This document shows, one piece after another, positions 48,001-58,140 of a DNA stretch of 64,000 bases; position 1 is the stretch's first letter, and each line of letters opens with the position of its first letter. The DNA is taken from contig CM070562.1 in assembly GCA_036346405.1 (NCBI GenBank), forward strand, positions 107,336,999 through 107,400,998. Direction: 5' to 3'. The stretch is from Phyllostachys edulis (taxonomy: Eukaryota > Streptophyta > Magnoliopsida > Poales > Poaceae). A program made the position numbers and the translations under genes. The notes below the pieces were generated by a model, which saw nothing but the letters and a program-made list of their open reading frames with translations, was not told the origin of the DNA and did not search any database.

Positions 48001-51000
48001 GAATTTTGAATTGAGGATTTTGAAAACCGGTTACCACCCAAAAACCGGTCAAAAAACCGAAAAAAACCCTCGAGAAAACCTGTTATGGGTAATTAGCGAT
48101 TGGAATAATGCAAATATTAATTAGAAAGTATTTAATGAAGTAGCAATCCTCCAAGTGTTTAATGAAGTAGCAATTGAAAAAAAAAACCTTGCAGCTTAAA
48201 ACCTTGTCTAGACTTTCATACTAATTCAAGCATCCAAGCTCATACAATACGTAATCTAGCACAAAAAAGACTTAAACCAACCAAGGAAATGCATTATCCG
48301 GTTATAAATTCAAATTTGAATTTGAAAATTTTTGGTCGGTTATTGTTCATCTGTCCCCACCGGGCTTTCCGGTAACCAGCGGTTACCAACCCGGTAACCG
48401 GGATTTTGATCCTTGATCTTCACCAATTCATGCCACTTCTATGTGTATTTACCAGTGAGACCCATGTTTCATAGTTTAGCTTAATAAACATATTACTGTC
48501 ATTATTATATTTCTTGGAAGACATTTAGGCAAACATTTCAATACAACCTTTATTTGATTTGTTTCTTAAACATATGTTACATGCCTATTTACAGGTTGGG
48601 GCTGATGATACTGCTACATTAGATAAGATTATCGATTCGTTGACTTCTCTAGCTAATGCACATCGTGGAGATCCTAATGCCAGGGGAGAAACTGAATTAT
48701 CTCTGGAGATAGGAAAAGTCAATGAATGTGGGATTGATGACAGCATGGATAAAGTAGGGCCAAAGGTTTTAATTCTTGGAGCTGGAAGAGTTTGTCGACC
48801 AGCTGCTGAATTCATAGCATCTTATCCAAACATCTATAGTAACGGTGCTAATGACTATAACACTGACCAAGTTCATGTTATTGTGGCATCTCTGTATCAA
48901 AAAGATGCAGAAGAGGTAATTCTCACAGTACAGTTCATTCCTTAACTCTTATGCATTTTTTAGTTGATTCAAGAACTTTAATGGGGAAAATTTTCATAAC
49001 TTCCTATTTACATATTTTGTGGACATCAACAAGCTTTGTCAAATTCAGTATGCAATCATTTTGGCCAAGATGAATGTGATATTTGTATAATGCAACTATT
49101 ACTTTTCTCATCTTTTTGTTCTCTACATACAGACAATTGACGGAATAAAGAATGCAACAGCAGCTCAGATCGATGTTTCAGATATTGGAAGTCTTTCCGA
49201 TCTTGTTTCGCAGGTATTTTTAGCTCTGATATTTAATTCCTCTATTGAACAAGTGCCATTTTTCATCTTAGGATCTTACAATGAGCGTTAGAGGCCAGAC
49301 TTATATGACAAACAAAGTACCCCATCTGTTGTCATTTTTACCTTTTGTTTTATTTTCTACGGTGAGCTTTTCACTTACAGCTATGATAATGACTCCTTCG
49401 CAGTTTAAGATATTGATTTCCACTTTCTTTCTTCTCAATATATTTTAATGTTTACCCCTGAACTTGTTAATTGTTGCACTAATTTGCCAGCTGATTAAGA
49501 ATTTAATGATGTGATCTCCTCTTGCAGGTTGAAGTTGTAGTTAGCTTGCTGCCTACTAGTTTTCATGCTGCCATTGCAGGAGTATGCATAGAGGTAGGCT
49601 TAAACTACTATTGATGCCATATTGAAATTGCGGGATTTCTTCAGCTGACTGAGTTACATTCCTGTATGACAGCTCAAGACGCACTTGGTCACAGCAAGCT
49701 ATGTTGATGACTCCATGTCGAAGTTGGACCAAGCCGCAGAAGGAGCAGGTGTAACTATTCTTTGTGAAATGGGCCTAGATCCTGGCATAGGTACTTGGTA
49801 CTTCCTCAATATAATGGTCAACCATGTACATTTAGATTAAAATACTTTGTTCCCATATGGTATATATGTTAATTGTTACGAAAGCGACTTATATATACCA
49901 GGGGGCAATGGCCCAACATATATAGGAGTACAAAAGGAAAACCTATACAAGGCAATATCTATACAAGGCAATGCGTAAAAGGGAAACTAGCGATATGGAA
50001 ATACACCCTGTTGCACCTATGATCGCATATAAGAAGCATCAACACTAATATACTTAGTAAGCTCATGCTTTACCGGATCTCTAGCAACGCTGATCGCACC
50101 TATACTGTCTGACACCAAAGTCAACTAACAACCACCATAGCCAGGTAACCTCAGCTGTCACAGATGCCATAGCTCGTAGCTCAGCCTCAGCACTAGATCA
50201 AGAAACTACAGTCTGCTTCTTAGTCTTCCAAGTAATCAAGGAGGAACCAAGAAAAACACAATAGGTAGATAGAGAACGATGATCAACATGATCACTGGCC
50301 CAGGTCGCATCAGAGTGCGTCTGAAGCTGTAGTGAGCTAGTGCGCGAAAAGAAAAGACGCCAACTGATGGTACCACAAAGGTATTGTAGGACTCGAAGAA
50401 AATGACTAGAGTGGAGCTGAGTAGGAGCGCAAACAAACTTACTCGGGATATGAACAACATGAGCAATGTCGATGTGAGTAGGAGCACAAACAAACTTACT
50501 CGGGATATGAACAACATGAACAATGTCAGGATGTGTAATGCCAAAATAGACCAAACTCCCAACTAGATGACGATAACGAGTGGGATCCTCAAGAGGTGTG
50601 CCATCAGATGGACGAAGCTAAAGATGAAGCTCCATAGGAGTATCAACAACACGTTGATCAATCAAGCCAAAACGATCAAGGTCTTGAATGTACTTTTGTT
50701 GGGAGAGGTGGAAATCCTTCGGCAAGGAGACAAGACGTGAGGCATGGGTGATGAAGTAACCTCGATCCCAAGAAAGTAGCGAATCCGCGAGTCACATATC
50801 AAATGTTTCAAATGTGATAAGTATGGTCACTACGCATCGGAGTGCCATGACCACATAAAGTGCTTCAACTGTGACAAGTATGGGCACTATGATCCGATGT
50901 CGGAGATCGCTCCATGTTCCATGAGCTCGACGAGAAGATTTCGGAGAAATCAAGTTTGGCACCGGCTCCACAGTACAAATAAAAGGCAAAGGTATAATGT

Positions 51001-54000
51001 TGTTGCGATGCAAGAACGGTGATCAAGATGTTGCTTGATATTTACTTTATACCAAGTTTGTGTAACAACATACTCGATCTCGGGCAATTGGCGCCACGGG
51101 TGCAGGGTGAGTTCTTGCATGTCTACGACAAGAACAAAGATCTGTTGATGAAGGTAAAAAGATCCACAAATCGGTTGTACAAAATTTCTCTGAAAACTTG
51201 TAAGTCGGTTTGTGTGAAGGATAGTCTGGAGGAGCCAGAGTGGAACTTAGATATCGGCCAAGGACATGGCGGAACCCAGGAGTGGCACGCAGTTGACGCA
51301 GGAGGAAGAGGGTAGCCTCAGCTAAGATGTACGCGGGAGTCCTTCACAAAGTTCGGCTAGGAAAGAACTCACAAGACAGAGTGCAGTAAAAGAGGAAGAC
51401 TTGGAAGTTCGGATGAGAGAGAAGATCAAGATGATCAAGGTGAAGAAACGAGATTAAGGGGTGATTGTTAGAATTAATCTCGCTTTTTAGAAGTTGAGTC
51501 CGCTTCGAGGATCATCTCAAATGATGATTATATCATCCACATAGAGAAGAAGGAGCGTTCGACCACGACAAGAAGTGTGAACAAGCAAAGCAAAGTCATG
51601 AGCACTAGCAGAAAAAACCTACAGCAGTGATGACAAGTGAAACACTCAAACCAAGCGCAGGGAGCTTGTTTGAGCCCATAGAGGGAATGCTGGAGACAAC
51701 AAACATGACCAGCTAGAATAGAATACCCAGGAGGGGACTGCATATAGACCTCATACAGATCGCCATTAAGAAAGATATTCTTTATATCCAGCTAAGAGAT
51801 GGGCCACTTACAAACAAAAGCAACGGCAAGGAGAGTGCGAATAGTGTTCATATGAGCAATAGGAGCAAAATTCTCGTCATAGTTGTAACCATACTCCTGC
51901 TGAAAACCACGAGCAACAAGACGGGCCTTGTATCGCTCAATGGTACCATCAGATCGAGTCTTCATGATGTACACCCACTTGCATGTAATTGAAGTGACAT
52001 GAGCAAGTAAAGGAACAAGATCCCATGTGCCAGTGCGCTCAAGCACAACATGCTCCTCGGACATGGCGAGCTACCACTCAGGATGAGAAGCGGCATCACG
52101 ATAAGAACAAGGCTTAGAAACAGAGGCAACAACTGCCATAGCAGCAGCAGGTGAAGCTGGAAAGCCATAACGATCCAGAGGACCGATAGTGCTCCGATCA
52201 CGAAGAAAATATCTGGGTGGAGGCACGGGAGGAGAATCTGATAGTGTATAGGTAGGAGGAGAAGCTGGTGATGCAGAGTCAGCGGAAGGTAAGGAATGAT
52301 TGGCACGAGGCCAACGAGAGTAATGAAAAGGAATGGGAGAAAGCTTAGAAGAGCACTACGGAGGTGAAAGTTCCTGCGACTGAGGAGGAACCACTGGAGG
52401 CAAAGGAAAAGAGGACAACGACGATCTCTTGGGGAAGGTAAAAAAAGTGATACTCTATGTGGGAGGTGGTACTGGAAGTGGAGGCATCATGATAATATGG
52501 CCAAGCCTCATCAAAGGTAACATCACGAGAGATGTGCATCCGACGAGCACAAGGGTCATAGCTACGATAACATTTATACTCAACATTGTATCCAAGGAAA
52601 ACACATTTAGCTAACTGAGCTGACAACTTTGTGTGCTCACAAGGCGGAAGAACATAACAAGTGCAACCGAAGGCACGAAGGAGAGTGTACTGTGGTCTGT
52701 GGAGGCCTACAATATAGACGCTCAAGAACTAGAGTGGAACCATGAAGAGTAGTAGACGACTGTAGGTTGATGAGATAGGCGGTAGTAGACACAGTCTCAG
52801 CCCAAAAATGAGATGGAACAGAATGGGCAAGCATAAGAGCACGAGCCATTTCAAGCAAATGATGGTGCTTACACTCAGAAACATCATTCTGAGCATGAGC
52901 ATCAAGACAAGAATACTAAGGAAGCGTGCCCTGCTCAGAAAGAAAACAACGAAAAGCAAAAAAGGTTTATCTCCAGCAGAGTCACACGAAATGCACAAAT
53001 AGAAGAATCAAACTGAGTGCAAACCATGGTAGAAAACGATTGGTAAATTGGGAAGAAATAGCTACGAGAGGTCATGCGATAGAGCCAAGTATAGTGTAAA
53101 TAATCATCAATAAATATTACAAAATACTTATGATCATTTTTTGAGGTAAAAGGAGTCGGACCCCAAACATCAAAATGAATTAAATCAAAAGGACAAAGAG
53201 AGGTGGACTCGCTAGAACCATACAGGAGTTGTAGTTACTTGCCAAACTTACAACCCAAACACGACAAAGAAGTATCCCTGAGAACACGACCAAGGACACC
53301 TTGACCCACTAAAGATGACATACGCGATTCTAAAAGATGACCTAAACTATGATTCCACTGAGCAAAACTAGTAGAAGCGACAGCGGCAACTGTAGAAGTA
53401 GTCGACTGGCTGATGGAAGTAGTGGGAGTCAGTCGAGGGCATAAAGACGCTGGGAGTCATTGCGACGATGGCCAATACCAACCTAGGTCCCAGTTTTACG
53501 ATCCTGAACAAAATAACGATCTAAAAAATGACACGATAACTATGAACGGCAAGCTGGCCATCAGAAATTAGTTGCATGGCTAGCCTAGGCACATGAGAGA
53601 CCTTAGGAATATAAAATTGAGAAGTAGAAAGAGTGCCTAGGGAGGAAACAGGCATAGGAGAGCCATCTGTAGTTTGAAACAGGGCAGTTAAAATGGGAGG
53701 AATAGAGGAAGCAATGGAAGTAGGATCTGGTGTCATATGAAAAGAAGCACTAGAATTTGACTGGGAAAATGAGGAAGCAAGACTGCCAGAATCTGTTGAT
53801 GCTGAAGGAGTCGAAAGGCGCTGAAGGAGTGGCTGAAAAAGCGTCAAAAGCTACTGAGTAGTGTCACCTTGACCCAATTGGGAGAAGGAGCGGCTGGAGC
53901 AGCAGCTACAGGAGCAGGTGCTCCTGAAGCAGCCAAGACTGTCGAAGTCGATGTAGTCAGTACCTGGTGTGAAGAACCCTGATGACGAGTCTCCTCTGCT

Positions 54001-57000
54001 CGGATGGCAGTAAGAGCGTCCACCAGCGAAGGGCGCGGCGAACATGCCAAGAGAGTTGAGCACGGATAGGATCAAACTCGGGACGAAGCTGCGTCAGAAA
54101 GTCGTAGAGGCGCTATTTGTACTTGTGGTCATGGCTCAACACGCAATAGGGGTAGGTACGACAGATGCTTGGACCCGACCCATAGAGTCCAACTAACACC
54201 AAACCGTGGCGAGCTGCTGATAGAACTCATCCACAGAAGACTCATGTTGCTGAAGGGATTGCATCTGGTGCACTAGGGATAAGTAAAGGGCATCACTACT
54301 CGGAAGATAGTGTGCTCGAAGATACTCCCACATCTCCCTCCCTGGTTGTCTTCAACTCAATGATATCAATGGAGATGGAGAGGCTCACACTCCCAACCCG
54401 GATGGCAGTAGCACGAGTCTCATCCATACGCCAATGCTCGAAGGCACCGAGGGCTACCTCTTAGGCCTCCTCGTACAAAGCAGCCGCAGCCCGAGCAGTC
54501 GCATCAACATCAGCAGCAAGCGGCGGCGGTGACACTTGAGCAACAGGGATTGGAGGACACGGACGCTCTCCAGTGAGGTGCTCCCAGAGCCGCTGGCTGT
54601 TGAGACAGATGCGGAGATGACTAGTCCACTCCCTGTAATCTGCGGTCAAGCTTGATAGGAAGGAGGGAGGCAGACATCGAGGAAGATGGCAACGACATGA
54701 TGCAGCAGTGCAGCGACGACAGCTGTCAAGTGACGATAGGGACAGCCGTGGAAGGTGATGGCCGCGTCCTGACGACGGATCGAGGAAGATCGAGGGCGTG
54801 GCGACCGATTGAAACCGGCAGCGGCATGGAAGGAGGTGACGGCGTCCGAACGGCGGATCGAAGAAGACTGAGGGCGCAGCGACCGATTGAAACCGGAGGC
54901 GGCCTGATGAGGAGCGGCGACGACATCCTTGAAGGAGGCGGTAGCGGCCTGTAGGGCGGCAGTGGCGGCGGCCTATGGAGGAGGCGGCGGCGGCCATAAA
55001 ATAGGGTGGCGACGGCGACGACCTGGGAGTTGGGTTGCAGCGGCGGCGTCTGAGAGAAATAGAAAGGAGGTGACTGCGATTAGAACAGATGGGTGGAGGA
55101 GGAGGCAGCTGCTGCACAAAAAAATAGTTTAGGTTGTGAGAACCTTGGCTCTGATACCATGTTACGAAAACGACTTATATATACCGGGGGTAATTTCCCA
55201 ACATATATAGTACATGAGAGTTCAAAAGGAAAACCTATATAAAGCAATATCTATACAAGGCAATGTGTAAAAGGGAAACTAACAATATGGAAATACAGGA
55301 TATTTTCCCTAACATTAATGACATTATTAGGGAATAAGGCACGACTAAAATATGATGTTGCAAGTACTATGTAATGGAGAAAAATGTTCTTTCACCATAG
55401 AGCAGATTTGCTTGTCGAAACAAGTTGTAAATATATTTCCCGTACACAGATCACATGATGTCAATGAAAATGATTGATGAAGCACATGCTCGAAAGGGAA
55501 AAATAAAGGCATTTACATCTTTCTGTGGTGGACTTCCATCTCCAGCTGCAGCAAACAATCCACTGGCTTATAAGTTCAGGCAAATGTCTTTATCCTTCTA
55601 TATAATTCTGCTTTCTCTAGCAGTACGATGAGGTCCTAAATGCGGAGTTTGTTAGTACAATATTGCATGCAACAAAATTTACAAGAAATACTAACGGTAT
55701 CTTCTTTTTCAGTTGGAATCCAGCAGGCGCCATCCGAACAGGGAGAAATCCTGCTGTCTACAAATTTCTTGGAGAGATCGTCCAGGTAGACGGTAAGTTA
55801 GTTCCATGTCTTATCAGTTGATAGCCTATCTTACCGATGAAATCATACAGTACCAGGAAGCAACCTTATACTTAACCCATGTATTAACTTTCGATCCACT
55901 TTATTTATAAAAAAAAAACCTTTTCCACACTGTGGAGATATGAAACGGTTGGCGTCCCTTTTCATGTCATGGAATCTAACAAGCAGTTGAAACAGCTGAA
56001 TCAATGGTTTATTTTTCATATACTGTAGTGATATAAAATTGTATATAAAAATGAGGAGGGGTCTATTGTTTGGGAATAAAGAATCGATTTTCAGCTATGT
56101 AGATATTTATTGCCATGTGCAGAAAATACTGCATGTGAACAGCACTGAGGGTACTGTAGCAGCAGGCCTGCTTAGAGGATTAAGATGGCTGCTTATTATC
56201 TATTTCCTTGAATAGTGTGGTTAGTTTTCTAGAATGGGTATTAGCTATTTGGTAGCCTATCTATTAGTTAGGAAGATTATTAGATTGATCTCTATCCATA
56301 TTGGTTAGGAGAGCCTCTATACGAGGACTATTGTTATCTTTCAGAAGGAAGCAATATGAATTAATCTAGTTTTCTCCCAAGGTTTCCCCAGCCCATGGTC
56401 TCCCCTTTCTCCTAAAGCCCTCTCCTTCAGCCGTGCCGTTCCGGCCCTCCTCTGTATGGTAGTTACCCCCAATGAACTAAGGTTCATTACATTTATTTTT
56501 TAGAAGTTGATGGAATTTACTTACCACTTTGACAGGTGATAAATTATATAATTCAGCAAAGAGGCTCAGACTACCAGAGCTTCCAGCTTTTGCTCTGGAA
56601 CACTTGCCAAATCGGAATTCCTTGATGTACGGAGATCTGTATGGGATCTCCAAAGAAGCCTCTACTGTATATAGGGCTACTCTTCGTTATGAAGGCAAGT
56701 GGTGATATACTTTGTTTAATTGAATCATCCCTTTTGCAGTGAGTATCATTTACAATGCACAATTTTGTTGCACTTGCACAGGATTTAGTGAGACCATGGC
56801 TATCCTGGCGAAAATTGGGTTTTTTGATGCTGCAAGTCATCCACTTCTGCAAGAATATAATCGCCCAACATATAGAGTTTTTCTCAATGAACTCATTAAT
56901 GTCAACAATATATCCACAACTAACACAAAAGTAAATGCTGAAGTCTCTGGAGGACATGTTGATGAATTGATTCCCAGACTCATGATCCTTGGGCATTGCA

Positions 57001-58140
57001 AAGGAAAGGAAATAGCTGTCAAGACAATCAAAACCATCAAGTTAGTTTCTTATTCCTGTGTTTTCTGACATTGCGATCAAATTTTATCTAGTGCCATGTA
57101 AATCATGTCATGTAATACGTATCTAATGATCATCTTATGCAAGAAATAATTTAGGAATATGTTAGAAACGAGCAGCGTTAATGTTGAAATTCTGTATAAG
57201 AACTGACAAAACACATCACTGATCTTTACACTGGCTAGGTTCTTGGGACTGCACGAGGAGACGGAGATTCCTAAGGATTGTTCAAGTGCATTCGATGTGA
57301 TCCGCCAACGAATGGAACAGAGAATGGCCTATGGCCACAATGAGCAGGTGAGGCATATTATCTTACGACCGGTCTTCGTTACATTTCATGGATAGATATT
57401 AAAATTATTTGTAGTACAGAATATTTCACAAAAAGTACATTCTCTTTTTTTCAATAGCACTATATTAGATTGGGATTTAACCTCTGTTTTTTTGTCAGAA
57501 AAAAAAATAACAGAAGGTAACATAGAAGAGGCAAAGATCTCAAGACTAATAATTTCATTCTTCATTGTTGCCTTAATCAAAGATGAACTCGAAAAACAAA
57601 TTCAATCATTAGCCTTCCTTGGATCATCATCAGTGACACACTAAACGCGTACTTTTGCTCATGTAATTCAGGATATGGTACTGCTACACCATGAAGTAGT
57701 GGTCGAATACTCGGACGGCCGACCTACCGAAAAGCACCAAGCAACACTACTGGAGTTCGGCAAGGTTGAAAATGGCAGGTCCACCACTGCCATGGCCCTC
57801 ACCGTCGGTGTACCAGCAGCAATAGGAGCTCTGGTATTGCAGTTCAACCACATTAGACTTGCACCTGAACGAGAGCAAAACATGGATTAATTTATTCCCG
57901 TGTCGTGTTGCAGCTCTTGCTCCAGAACAAGGTCCAAAGGAAAGGGGTGATCAGGCCTCTGGAACCTGAAATCTACATTCCAGGTGAGTGCATGCAAAAG
58001 CAGACATCATATGTTGGTTCTTACGCCTATGGAACCTACATGCAAATATACAATGCTGACTCGTGTGTGTGCGCGATTGTGAAGCGTTGGAGATACTGGA
58101 ATCGTCGGGCATCAAGCTGATGGAGAGTGTGGAAACTTGA
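27584..58140 (+). CDS. LKR/SDH: LKR/SDH: lysine-ketoglutarate reductase / saccharopine dehydrogenase
   Basis: Cytosolic bifunctional enzyme: LKR condenses lysine with 2-oxoglutarate to saccharopine, and SDH splits this to glutamate and aminoadipate semialdehyde. Coding exons: 27584-27847, 27949-28035, 28126-28255, 28508-28681, 28863-28942, 29201-29317, 29735-29810, 30281-30452, 30672-30768, 30865-31028, 40010-40064, 40219-40359, 48595-48915, 49133-49213, 49528-49593, 49673-49790, 55450-55579, 55713-55792, 56536-56694, 56782-57040, 57239-57347, 57672-57833, 57914-57983, 58085-58140. Sum 3,168 nt, 1,055 residues plus stop, close to other plant LKR/SDH (about 1,060). LKR is about residues 1-470, an interdomain follows, and SDH starts near 575 with the Rossmann motif [11 protein letters not shown]. 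All phases match and no internal stop was found. Introns after 55,579 and 56,694 begin with GC. No in-frame ATG is seen at the expected start; the first is at 27,641. Three introns hold antisense LTR elements. Confidence 0.95.
31029..31571 (+). other. LKR/SDH intron 10, original sequence left of insertion
   Basis: Non-coding and AT-rich. No element boundary was recognised before the LTR at 31,572. The right remainder of the same intron is 39,930-40,009. Confidence 0.6.
31601..33223 (-). repeat. Solo LTR of Sirevirus-like copia, minus strand, 1,623 bp
   Basis: On the minus strand it reads from TGAAGAATCTAGGC to TTATCCTTGATCCTGCA, matching the LTR layout of the plus-strand Sirevirus-like element at 8,781-19,890, including TATA-like GGCTATAAATACC and CCAACGGCTAG. 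ACGGG flanks it on both sides (31,596-31,600 and 33,224-33,228). A complete LTR with a perfect 5-bp duplication and no internal region is a solo LTR left by LTR-LTR recombination. It sits inside the left LTR of element A. Confidence 0.88.
34038..39265 (-). mobile_element. Ty1/copia retrotransposon B, short LTRs, minus strand
   Basis: The left LTR is 34,038-34,200 and the right LTR 39,135-39,265, both TGTTATGAATAGCGC...TCTCTAACA. GCGGC is duplicated on both sides (34,033-34,037 and 39,266-39,270). The primer-binding site TGGTATCAGAGC abuts the right LTR on the minus strand, and a polypurine tract (GAGGGGGG on the minus strand) abuts the left LTR at 34,201. Apart from a 32-bp tandem duplication in the left LTR (34,114-34,145 and 34,146-34,177), the LTRs differ at about two sites, so insertion was recent. 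It lies inside element A, in LKR/SDH intron 10, antisense to the gene. Confidence 0.92.
34395..38449 (-). pseudogene. Copia B gag-pol, frameshifted
   Basis: Gag starts at the ATG at 38,449 ([20 protein letters not shown]), close to the 5' LTR. The protease DSGASFHM and a GRGSL segment are at about 37,180-37,300. Integrase core pieces lie at 36,174-36,629 ([36 protein letters not shown]). RT is at 34,990-35,600, with [51 protein letters not shown] and the catalytic [12 protein letters not shown]. RNase H ends at 34,395-34,600 ([20 protein letters not shown]). Several frameshifts, including within RT, make it non-functional, although most motifs are intact. Confidence 0.85.
39266..39482 (-). 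pseudogene. Short ORF of element A, interrupted by copia B
   Basis: Starting from an ATG at 39,482, the minus strand encodes about 70 residues with a hydrophobic N-terminus and a charged, coiled-coil-like centre ([18 protein letters not shown]). The frame then runs into the copia B target site (GCGGC, 39,266-39,270). The remainder lies beyond copia B at about 33,620-34,037. I see no protease, RT or integrase motif. It may be a gag remnant. Function unknown. Confidence 0.45.
40360..40949 (+). other. LKR/SDH intron 12, original sequence left of the gypsy insertion
   Basis: Non-coding, AT-rich. Near the insertion point a roughly 21-bp word (AAGTTGGAACCATCTTGATA) is present twice in tandem, the second copy being cut by the element. 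Confidence 0.55.
41792..44514 (-). pseudogene. Gypsy D gag-protease with RT start fused to integrase end
   Basis: Gag begins at the ATG at 44,514 ([20 protein letters not shown]). The capsid core is at about 43,400-43,690 ([38 protein letters not shown]). The zinc knuckle [14 protein letters not shown] is at about 43,050-43,090, and protease follows at 42,500-42,800 ([26 protein letters not shown]). The last frame (41,792-42,202) goes from [16 protein letters not shown], the opening of RT, straight to [20 protein letters not shown], the end of integrase. RT, RNase H and the integrase core are therefore missing. Stops and frameshifts also break gag, for example near 43,440-43,500. Confidence 0.82.
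44997..45065. repeat. (TA)n microsatellite in the gypsy D leader
   Basis: About 69 bases of uninterrupted TA dinucleotide repeat in the untranslated region between the right LTR and gag of element D. It is a likely hypervariable locus. Confidence 0.97.
46793..47897 (+). other. LKR/SDH intron 12, original sequence right of the gypsy insertion
   Basis: No gene seen. Mostly AT-rich with short random ORFs. An inverted AGTGGTATA/TATACCACTT-like pair occurs at about 47,400-47,690, without clear element limits. Confidence 0.5.
47906..48415. mobile_element. hAT-like MITE, CCGGTAACCG-rich family, copy 2
   Basis: Ends CAAGGATAAAAAC and (reverse complement of the right end) CAAGGATCAAAATCC form imperfect terminal inverted repeats. 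ATCTTCAC is present on both sides (47,898-47,905 and 48,416-48,423), an 8-bp duplication as made by hAT transposases. The interior has CCGGTTACC and GGTAACCGGG words near both ends and an AT-rich centre with no coding capacity. It lies in LKR/SDH intron 12, 170 bp before the exon that opens the SDH half. Confidence 0.72.
50155..55117 (-). pseudogene. Copia C gag-pol relic
   Basis: The minus strand shows gag-like low-complexity sequence near the right end (about 54,460-55,117). Protease traces with [12 protein letters not shown] lie at about 53,720. Integrase pieces at 52,640-52,860 include [22 protein letters not shown] at 51,528-52,064 ([36 protein letters not shown]) and an RT end at 50,198-50,554 follow. 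There are many stops and frameshifts. The RT end contains a 57-bp in-frame tandem duplication (50,419-50,475 and 50,476-50,532). Sequence between about 50,783 and 51,500 is foreign (separate entry). Confidence 0.8.
50783..51500 (+). mobile_element. Plus-strand fragment of a different copia element embedded in copia C
   Basis: The plus strand encodes two adjacent zinc knuckles ([14 protein letters not shown], then [11 protein letters not shown] at about 50,795-50,895). A protease/pre-integrase-like part follows ([40 protein letters not shown]; 51,019-51,240). The segment ends with AAGGGGTGATTGTTAGAATTAATC at about 51,457-51,480, which looks like a polypurine tract plus LTR start. The source element thus lacks integrase, RT and RNase H. 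The flanking copia C RT loses about 70 bp here relative to copia B, so the fragment replaced host sequence rather than inserting cleanly. Confidence 0.7.
55793..56110 (+). other. LKR/SDH intron 18, left part
   Basis: AT-rich intron sequence with no gene or recognisable element before the solo LTR at 56,111. Confidence 0.55.
56111..56491 (+). repeat. Solo LTR, 381 bp, plus strand
   Basis: The segment begins TGCCATGTGCAG and ends AGGTTCATTACA, and TTTAT flanks it at 56,106-56,110 and 56,492-56,496. Internal order (GTGAACAGCACTGAGGGTACTG early, TATTAGTTAGGAAGATTATTAG in the middle, CCTCTATACGAGGACT and C-rich text late) parallels the LTR of element A read in its own direction, which sets the orientation as plus, the same as LKR/SDH. 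I do not know the family name. Confidence 0.65.

Larger units (their letters stand above)
49874..55314 (-). mobile_element. Ty1/copia retrotransposon C, short LTRs, minus strand, mosaic
   Basis: The right LTR is 55,160-55,314 (TGTTACGAAAACGAC...TTTCCCTAACA). The left LTR starts at 49,874 with the same sequence but breaks off after about 135 bp near 50,008. TTAAT is duplicated at 49,869-49,873 and 55,315-55,319. A TGGTATCAGAGCC primer-binding site abuts the right LTR on the minus strand. The LTR start and protein order match copia B at 34,038-39,265, so the two are related, C being older. It sits in LKR/SDH intron 16 within the SDH coding part, antisense to the gene. Confidence 0.9.

Noticed and set aside
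57540..57640. Possible extra exon in the LKR/SDH intron before 57,672
   Set aside because: Exons 57,239-57,347 and 57,672-57,833 join in phase with conserved sequence across the junction; nothing is missing.
57675..57890. Alternative end of LKR/SDH by reading through 57,833
   Set aside because: The frame stays open past the donor, but continuing with CTCTTGCTCCAGAACAAGG after the acceptor at 57,913 restores the conserved C-terminus, so the region 57,834-57,913 is intron.
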